NCBI RefSeq assembly: GCF_032362555.1
Contig: NC_083519.1
Span: 3,675,501-3,739,500, forward strand
Source: Amyelois transitella
Taxonomy: Eukaryota > Arthropoda > Insecta > Lepidoptera > Pyralidae
DNA: 64,000 bases
Direction: 5' to 3'
The notes beneath the pieces are model-generated. The model saw only the letters and a program-made list of their open reading frames with translations. It did not search any database and had not been told where the DNA came from. Shown here one piece after another: positions 57,001-64,000 of this stretch. Each line of letters begins with the position of its first letter. Within the stretch, counting starts at the first letter, position 1. The position numbers were made by a program, and so were the translations under genes.

Positions 57001-59214
57001 CAGTTTGATGTTTCAGTACCAAACGAAAAGAAATCTATTTCGTTAGAACCACAAAGACCACCACTTTACACGCCACTTGGATTAACAGATAGTCATTCGA
57101 AGATCATTAAATGCAAAACTACGATTTTGAATGCAATAATGCCAGCTGAACTTTGTAGTATAATACCAAAGCTTATGAGGAACATAGATTTGAATACAAA
57201 CTCGCCCCCAGCGTTCCCGCCATTCGCTTTTAGGAAACCTGAAATTCAACTTTCCACAATATCTGAACTCGCTCCACCCCAATCTATCGAATCTATTAAG
57301 TATGCCATCATGCCATTTTCTTTCATGTCCACGAAACTAAGGGCATATTTGGCAGGGAGATTTCAACAAAATAGGCATAAATTAAAAATTAAACTTCCTG
57401 AAAGGAAAAGTATACTTTCTTGTTGTACGAATGTGGCTAGGGACATGCTCAAAGGTTTCAAAATCGTTCCGTTGCTAAGTCAACATCACATATTTAATCC
57501 AGACACCATAGATATAACAGCAAGAAATTTATACAGGCCATCTTATACGAATATTATACGGAATGCGAGGTCAAAGTGTATGGCTCTACAACCATACAGT
57601 GAACCGAAGCAATGTGTGGCTCCAACATTTGGCATCCATAATGTTATCAAACTATTACAACAGATCTGCTGTAAAAACATAGTGGTTCATTTTGATTTTC
57701 CAAAATATTTCCCTGTTCAGCTGAACAACATTAAAATAACTGTTCTGCCGAACGCGCCAATAATTGATACGAAAATCTTTGAAATAGATTCCCTTCTCAA
57801 TGGATGTTTAAGGGCTAATGATTATAGTTCTAAGCGTCTCTGCATTGAACAGAAGATAAACTCCATTGACTTTGAAAAAAAATCAAGTCGAATTCAAGAT
57901 AAGAAACCAAAGATCAGTTTAAACCTTAGTCACACTAAAACCAAGAAATGCTTCGTGAGACTATACAAAAAATGTAAATCAACATCAAACATTACTATAG
58001 AGAGAAGTTCTACTGCATTATGCAAGATAACAAACCTGGATCATTTCTTCCAAGCTCTTGGATCAGGAAAATTATTGTCCAGCGTATTTGACAGTTATGC
58101 TGAGAAGAAAATTTTATCTTCTATAGCTGAAGTTAGTATTACTTATGCTGATATAGAAGTTTAGTAATTACCTATCATAGAACACAATGTTATGTAAAAA
58201 AACTTATGTTTCAGATGAGAAATTGGATAACAGATATTAGCCAAAGACAGGCTATGTTGGTTTTGTTGCTGACTAACAAGAAAGAAACTCCAAACTTGGT
58301 GCGATATCGGCCAGTTCTATTGCAAGGTATCGCTGTGAACAGGATCACTCGCGCTTCTGAGCTGGACATGGAAATTGAAGTCATAGAAACTGAAAACCTT
58401 AAAAAACCACAGGTCAGTTATGAAATAGAAAGCGTGCAGTAATTTTTACAGCACCAACCTACCTCTTTTTTGTTAGACACGCACGAAAGTATCTCCTACA
58501 GCAGCCAGGGTAGTTTATATAGATAGATACGAACGCGCCTGAACTTATTTTATAACTTTAAAAGAGGTGAGCTACTTTCTAAAGTTTATTCACTTTATAA
58601 ATTTTTAGATTTTTAGACGCCCGAACTATTTGGTCGAATGAATTGTTACGTAAGGAGATTTCAAATTAACTTCTTTTATTTTTTTATTTTTTTTTTAACA
58701 GTTTGACGGGATACATTACATGTCAACAAAAGACCAAACTAACAATCTCTTAGAAGAACTTTATTGGATTGCTAAAACAACTGTAAGTTTATTCTTATTT
58801 TTGTAAGCTTAGGTACTAAAATTTAAGTACCAATACATATAATAAAACTAAATAATATGTAATGCCATTATGTTATTACTCATTGTGTCATGGTAATCTC
58901 GATTGGGTCAAAGATGCGTCCTTCAAAAATTATATAAACAGAAAATATTTAAATCATGATCCATTTTTTATCTCTCTAGTCTCTAGTAGAGACAAGTCTT
59001 ACAGTCGGAACCTTCCTTCTAATAGAGATCATTCAATATTCTTTTTCTATTTCAGGCTTCGGACTATCAGAAACCATTCGACGAATCATCAGAGAGATTA
59101 TTAAAATCGTTGACGGAGAAGCGTAAAAAACTAAATCCGTCTTACTTACGTGTAATGGCGCGTTATGTCGGTCTCGGCCTTCTAAAACCACCCAAAAAAT
59201 GCATTTTTAAATAA
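54081..59214 (+). CDS. Large lysine/asparagine-rich protein of unknown function, about 1393 residues
   Basis: Seven exons joined in frame: 54081-54895, 55043-55644, 55748-56710, 56795-58158, 58215-58412, 58702-58782 and 59056-59214. The start sits in a good context (CACCATGGCT). Donors are GTAAGT-like, except the one after 58158 (GAA|GTTTAG), which is weak; a nearby GAA|GTTAGT at about 58130 keeps the same phase, and without splicing the frame stops at 58162. The protein is basic, rich in K, N and S, with long disordered-looking parts and no transmembrane segment or catalytic motif I recognise. More ordered blocks: LTEIKRRLAYLRFPIVVLEK (exon 3), HPWAKGKWASDFIDSVIKKV, a CKKCCKG cysteine cluster (end of exon 3), MRNWITDISQRQAMLVLLLT (exon 5) and the C-terminal ARYVGLGLLKPPKKCIFK. 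AATAAA lies at 59307-59312. Its 3' third is duplicated at 60675. I do not know the family; a rapidly evolving structural protein is a guess. Confidence 0.8.
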
Positions 59215-59306
59215 TGTATGTCTTGTGAGTCATGTTTGGTATCATTTGGTGTTGTTATAAATTATAGTTTGTTTTGTCTTTATTTATTTTATAATTTTAT
59301 TTACAT

Positions 59307-59312
59307 AATAAA
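59307..59312 (+). terminator. Polyadenylation signal of the 1393-residue gene
   Basis: AATAAA 93 bases after the TAA at 59212-59214; an identical copy lies at 62219-62224 in the duplicate. Confidence 0.6.
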
Positions 59313-59351
59313 TTGATTATATATAAGACTGTTTCTATATAATTTACTTCG

Positions 59352-59495
59352 TACATACATACATACATAAAATCACGCCTCTTTCCCGGAGGGGTAGGCA
59401 GAGACTACCTCTTTCCACTTGCCACGATCTCTGCATACTTCTTTCGCTTCGTCCACATTCATAACTCTCTTCATACAAGCTCGGCGGTTTTAAAA
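59352..59495 (+). repeat. Family B interspersed repeat
   Basis: Four TACA units, then ACGCCTCTTTCCCGGAGGGG and on to AAGCTCGGCGGTTTT. It is the closest match to the copy at 10706 and is carried into the duplicate at 62264-62407. A spurious minus-strand ORF overlaps it. Confidence 0.8.
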
Positions 59496-60122
59496 ATTTA
59501 CTTCGTAATCTGACAAATTCCCTTGGGAGATTTATAGTAAAAAATAGTGAAGTTTTTCTTACACTTTCTTTTTTTTTGTAACCTTTTCCCACCCCTTCAG
59601 TTTAGAATGTTCAATAAAACGATTTACACGTGGTCAGCACAGTAACAGTTTTACCAACTGCGATAGGAGGTTTATGTATGTTTCTTCCATGGTTTCACGT
59701 GTATATAAATGCAAGTAGATTTCCCTGCTATCTGCTATAGCATGAACAGCTTGGTGGATTATACAATATTTATAGCAAAATGACCTCTGCATTGGTGGTA
59801 TATATTACCACAACGGTGGGTCTTCCGAAAGCACCAAAAAACTTAAGCAATAATATAAAATAAATTGTGGTTGCTCTCATTAGCTTACAAAACTTGTAAG
59901 CTTATAACTATCTTTTCTCTATATTGATAGATAACAAAATAAGTCATTAGCTTCTGGAAATTACACTTTAAATAAGCGTGTTCATCGAAATTCGCAATAG
60001 TAAGAATGATATACCTATCTCATTTGTTCGATAGTCCAACTTAAACAAGGAAAGAATGGTCCTATTGAAATAAAAGTAAAAAACAAAGTAAGTTTTACAT
60101 TTTTTTAATATTTTTAAGTTGA

Positions 60123-60209
60123 TCACTTTTGCGGCGCACCCGTGCTGGAGCTCTTCGACTCACGAATAGACGCCGAACGCCTGCGTTTGATCTCTTCTTG
60201 GCGACGGAC
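60123..60209 (-). CDS. Terminal exon of a minus-strand gene (left copy)
   Basis: After an acceptor TTTGTTACAG the minus strand reads VRRQEEIKRRRSASIRESKS, then SSTGAPQK and TGA, 29 codons in phase 0. The strongly basic run followed by a serine-rich end is protein-like. A possible preceding exon ends at 60308: KQVHKAFLIDQ before GTGATT, in the matching phase. I do not recognise the protein. Because this exon lies in the duplicated segment, the copy at 63035-63121 is closer to the rest of the gene, which would run off the right edge; this left copy may be an orphan. Confidence 0.6.
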   Translation of the reverse strand, partial: VRRQEEIKRRRSASIRESKSSSTGAPQK

Positions 60210-60214
60210 CTGTA

Positions 60215-60660
60215 ACAAATAGTTTTATCAACATACTGCACTCATTTCTTAATGTTTAAGCAAGCATTGAAAAAATTAATGCCCTTACTGCAGTAATTGT
60301 AAATCACCTGATCAATCAAGAAAGCCTTGTGAACTTGTTTCTTTTTATATTATAGATACTTTACCCATGTAAAGACCATATTGAATGATAAATAGCTTTT
60401 TCTACCCGATAAGAATAAATATATGAAAATAGTTCCACAATCTTCCTCTTATGAAATCAGTCTCCTAGCGTCACATAGTTGCGAAAATGTATACTCTTGA
60501 AATATTATGTACACAAACATGTGCTTATAGCTAAGATTATGAAATCCTTTTAAGCTGTAAAATCATTGTTGCTATATAAATACCTTAGCATATATGGAAA
60601 ATATTCTAAGGGGTAAGAAATAGCACCATTCTCTTACAGCAGAATACGATTGACCACTAT
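60215..60660. other. Intronic or intergenic sequence of the duplicated segment
   Basis: AT-rich; only the candidate small exon at about 60308-60341 stands out. One substitution relative to the second copy lies here (CCACAATCTT against CCACGATCTT). Confidence 0.4.
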
Positions 60661-60674
60661 TATTTATTTATATT

Positions 60675-62126
60675 ATTGATACGAAAATCTTTGAAATAGA
60701 TTCCCTTCTCAATGGATGTTTAAGGGCTAATGATTATAGTTCTAAGCGTCTCTGCATTGAACAGAAGATAAACTCCATTGACTTTGAAAAAAAATCAAGT
60801 CGAATTCAAGATAAGAAACCAAAGATCAGTTTAAACCTTAGTCACACTAAAACCAAGAAATGCTTCGTGAGACTATACAAAAAATGTAAATCAACATCAA
60901 ACATTACTATAGAGAGAAGTTCTACTGCATTATGCAAGATAACAAACCTGGATCATTTCTTCCAAGCTCTTGGATCAGGAAAATTATTGTCCAGCGTATT
61001 TGACAGTTATGCTGAGAAGAAAATTTTATCTTCTATAGCTGAAGTTAGTATTACTTATGCTGATATAGAAGTTTAGTAATTACCTATCATAGAACACAAT
61101 GTTATGTAAAAAAACTTATGTTTCAGATGAGAAATTGGATAACAGATATTAGCCAAAGACAGGCTATGTTGGTTTTGTTGCTGACTAACAAGAAAGAAAC
61201 TCCAAACTTGGTGCGATATCGGCCAGTTCTATTGCAAGGTATCGCTGTGAACAGGATCACTCGCGCTTCTGAGCTGGACATGGAAATTGAAGTCATAGAA
61301 ACTGAAAACCTTAAAAAACCACAGGTCAGTTATGAAATAGAAAGCGTGCAGTAATTTTTACAGCACCAACCTACCTCTTTTTTGTTAGACACGCACGAAA
61401 GTATCTCCTACAGCAGCCAGGGTAGTTTATATAGATAGATACGAACGCGCCTGAACTTATTTTATAACTTTAAAAGAGGTGAGCTACTTTCTAAAGTTTA
61501 TTCACTTTATAAATTTTTAGATTTTTAGACGCCCGAACTATTTGGTCGAATGAATTGTTACGTAAGGAGATTTCAAATTAACTTCTTTTATTTTTTTATT
61601 TTTTTTTTAACAGTTTGACGGGATACATTACATGTCAACAAAAGACCAAACTAACAATCTCTTAGAAGAACTTTATTAGATTGCTAAAACAACTGTAAGT
61701 TTATTCTTATTTTTGTAAGCTTAGGTACTAAAATTTAAGTACCAATACATATAATAAAACTAAATAATATGTAATGCCATTATGTTATTACTCATTGTGT
61801 CATGGTAATCTCGATTGGGTCAAAGATGCGTCCTTCAAAAATTATATAAACAGAAAATATTTAAATCATGATCCATTTTTTATCTCTCTAGTCTCTAGTA
61901 GAGACAAGTCTTACAGTCGGAACCTTCCTTCTAATAGAGATCATTCAATATTCTTTTTCTATTTCAGGCTTCGGACTATCAGAAACCATTCGACGAATCA
62001 TCAGAGAGATTATTAAAATCGTTGACGGAGAAGCGTAAAAAACTAAATCCGTCTTACTTACGTGTAATGGCGCGTTATGTCGGTCTCGGCCTTCTAAAAC
62101 CACCCAAAAAATGCATTTTTAAATAA
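60675..62126 (+). pseudogene. Duplicated 3' part of the 1393-residue gene
   Basis: It contains copies of the end of exon 4 (60675-61070), exon 5 (61127-61324), exon 6 (61614-61694) and exon 7 (61968-62126). It lacks the promoter and about the first 1,120 codons. The exon 6 copy has TAG at 61677-61679 where the first copy has TGG (58765-58767), so ELYW becomes ELY-stop. It could at most supply alternative 3' exons to the upstream gene; the nonsense codon would truncate such a product. Confidence 0.9.
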
Positions 62127-62263
62127 TGTATGTCTTGTGAGTCATGTTTGGTATCATTTGGTGTTGTTATAAATTATAGTTTGTTTTGTCTTTATTTATT
62201 TTATAATTTTATTTACATAATAAATTGATTATATATAAGACTGTTTCTATATAATTTACTTCG

Positions 62264-62407
62264 TACATACATACATACATAAAATCACGCCTCTTTCCCG
62301 GAGGGGTAGGCAGAGACTACCTCTTTCCACTTGCCACGATCTCTGCATACTTCTTTCGCTTCGTCCACATTCATAACTCTCTTCATACAAGCTCGGCGGT
62401 TTTAAAA
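62264..62407 (+). repeat. Family B repeat, duplicate copy
   Basis: Identical to 59352-59495 and part of the tandem duplication. Confidence 0.8.
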
Positions 62408-63034
62408 ATTTACTTCGTAATCTGACAAATTCCCTTGGGAGATTTATAGTAAAAAATAGTGAAGTTTTTCTTACACTTTCTTTTTTTTTGTAACCTTTTC
62501 CCACCCCTTCAGTTTAGAATGTTCAATAAAACGATTTACACGTGGTCAGCACAGTAACAGTTTTACCAACTGCGATAGGAGGTTTATGTATGTTTCTTCC
62601 ATGGTTTCACGTGTATATAAATGCAAGTAGATTTCCCTGCTATCTGCTATAGCATGAACAGCTTGGTGGATTATACAATATTTATAGCAAAATGACCTCT
62701 GCATTGGTGGTATATATTACCACAACGGTGGGTCTTCCGAAAGCACCAAAAAACTTAAGCAATAATATAAAATAAATTGTGGTTGCTCTCATTAGCTTAC
62801 AAAACTTGTAAGCTTATAACTATCTTTTCTCTATATTGATAGATAACAAAATAAGTCATTAGCTTCTGGAAATTACACTTTAAATAAGCGTGTTCATCGA
62901 AATTCGCAATAGTAAGAATGATATACCTATCTCATTTGTTCGATAGTCCAACTTAAACAAGGAAAGAATGGTCCTATTGAAATAAAAGTAAAAAACAAAG
63001 TAAGTTTTACATTTTTTTAATATTTTTAAGTTGA

Positions 63035-63121
63035 TCACTTTTGCGGCGCACCCGTGCTGGAGCTCTTCGACTCACGAATAGACGCCGAACGCCTGCGTTT
63101 GATCTCTTCTTGGCGACGGAC
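63035..63121 (-). CDS. Terminal exon of a minus-strand gene (right copy)
   Basis: Identical to 60123-60209: acceptor TTTGTTACAG, VRRQEEIKRRRSASIRESKS, SSTGAPQK and TGA. This copy is nearer to the unseen upstream exons and should be the one used, unless splicing reaches the farther copy. A possible preceding small exon ends at 63220 (KQVHKAFLIDQ before GTGATT). The rest of the gene lies to the right. Confidence 0.6.
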   Translation of the reverse strand, partial: VRRQEEIKRRRSASIRESKSSSTGAPQK

Positions 63122-63573
63122 CTGTAACAAATAGTTTTATCAACATACTGCACTCATTTCTTAATGTTTAAGCAAGCATTGAAAAAATTAATGCCCTTAC
63201 TGCAGTAATTGTAAATCACCTGATCAATCAAGAAAGCCTTGTGAACTTGTTTCTTTTTATATTATAGATACTTTACCCATGTAAAGACCATATTGAATGA
63301 TAAATAGCTTTTTCTACCCGATAAGAATAAATATATGAAAATAGTTCCACGATCTTCCTCTTATGAAATCAGTCTCCTAGCGTCACATAGTTGCGAAAAT
63401 GTATACTCTTGAAATATTATGTACACAAACATGTGCTTATAGCTAAGATTATGAAATCCTTTTAAGCTGTAAAATCATTGTTGCTATATAAATACCTTAG
63501 CATATATGGAAAATATTCTAAGGGGTAAGAAATAGCACCATTCTCTTACAGCAGAATACGATTGACCACTATT

Positions 63574-64000
63574 AAATGGCAATATGGTATTCCCTGTCAA
63601 TAAGGAATATTTTTAAATATTATGTAATTAAAAATCCTAAATGTTAGAAATCTACTTACATAAGTGTTTCCACTTACTTTCCCACTATAACCAAGGTTTA
63701 CGAATTCAATATCACATGAACATGTTTGCACTTGCTCAAGAAAGTGTTTCTATTGAGCCAAAAGAGGCTTATAAAAAGCATAGATATCCTGTCAATGAAA
63801 CATTATATCACTGTCCTTTGCAGTGTTCTTCTATTGTATCCATGGTTTCAAATGATGTAAAGCTTGACTAGAAATATAGCAGTAAAAATATTGAGCTGGG
63901 AAGGCAGCTTAATAAATCAGTCTTGTTTTTGGGTAAACTCTCGCTGTTTCGCTTTTAACAAGACGTGAATCGGGACAGCAATAGTTTGTCGCGCCATTAA
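63574..64000. other. Unique sequence right of the duplication
   Basis: AT-rich. On the minus strand from ATG 63997 a short frame reads MARQTIAVPIHVLLKAKQRE then FTQKQD and stop. It could be a coding exon of the minus-strand gene, but no clear donor follows. The plus-strand ORF at 63641-63871 shows no recognisable feature. Confidence 0.3.

Larger units (their letters stand above)
57763..60661 (+). repeat. Tandem segmental duplication, first copy
   Basis: This 2.9 kb segment is repeated at an offset of 2912 bases (60675-63573). It begins inside exon 4 of the 1393-residue gene (TTGATACGAAAATCTTTGAA) and ends after GAATACGATTGACCACTATT. A 13-base filler (about 60662-60674, TATTTATTTATAT-like) joins the copies. 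Confidence 0.95.
60675..63573 (+). repeat. Tandem segmental duplication, second copy
   Basis: Copy of 57763-60661. By eye I found only two differences over 2.9 kb: the nonsense change at 61677-61679 and one A/G difference near 63351. The duplication is therefore very recent, or it is an assembly artefact from two haplotypes. Confidence 0.95.

Noticed and set aside
59352-59370. TACA tandem units considered as a functional microsatellite
   Set aside because: They are the edge of the family B repeat and recur with it at other sites.
59344-59592. An 82-residue minus-strand ORF, repeated at 62256-62504
   Set aside because: It is made of the family B repeat. Conservation between the two copies reflects the recent duplication, not selection.

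Overview
The window looks like nuclear DNA from a moth or butterfly (Lepidoptera). It is AT-rich and intron-rich, with canonical GT-AG splice sites. It carries insect genes (two OS-D chemosensory proteins, pygopus, mRpL2, Atg7) and many short interspersed repeats whose 3' ends run into ATGTATG-type tails, as is common in moth genomes. Exons were found by reading both strands and requiring frame continuity across splice sites. No database search was possible, so names rest on recognised motifs.

Layout from left to right. (1) At 0.8-1.0 kb, the first coding exon of a PWWP-domain gene on the minus strand, leaving the window to the left. It is divergent from a candidate 47-residue micro-gene at 1463-1606 on the plus strand. 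(2) At 3.5-16.6 kb, two chemosensory protein genes in tandem on the minus strand. The left one appears to have a tiny ATGCAG first exon about 11 kb upstream, and a short-LTR Ty3/Gypsy element sits in that long intron. (3) At 16.6-23 kb, a gene-poor stretch with a 2.2 kb inverted-repeat DNA transposon (19712-21904) that contains a SINE. (4) At 22990-25965 (+), a two-exon, 364-residue protein of unknown function whose intron holds an 856 bp fold-back element with 8 bp target duplications. (5) At 29679-30976, a decayed pogo-like transposon. (6) At 33001-34821 (-), pygopus, the Wnt/Wingless co-activator. It is head-to-head with mRpL2 (37019-42944, +, six exons), whose last intron contains a 2.3 kb fold-back element. 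(7) At 43775-52149 (-), Atg7, the autophagy E1-like enzyme, in eleven exons, tail-to-tail with mRpL2. (8) At 54081-59214 (+), a seven-exon gene for an unrecognised lysine/asparagine-rich protein of about 1393 residues. (9) At 60675-63573, a nearly identical 2.9 kb tandem copy of 57763-60661. It duplicates the 3' part of that gene and the last exon of a minus-strand neighbour, and it already carries a nonsense codon.

The genes are unrelated housekeeping, signalling and chemosensory genes and do not form a pathway. The main structural interest lies in the mobile DNA: two fold-back elements, a 2.2 kb inverted-repeat element with decayed coding sequence, a repeat family found only antisense inside Atg7 with three copies next to 5' splice sites, and the very recent tandem duplication. 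I found no CRISPR array, rRNA gene or convincing functional tRNA gene.
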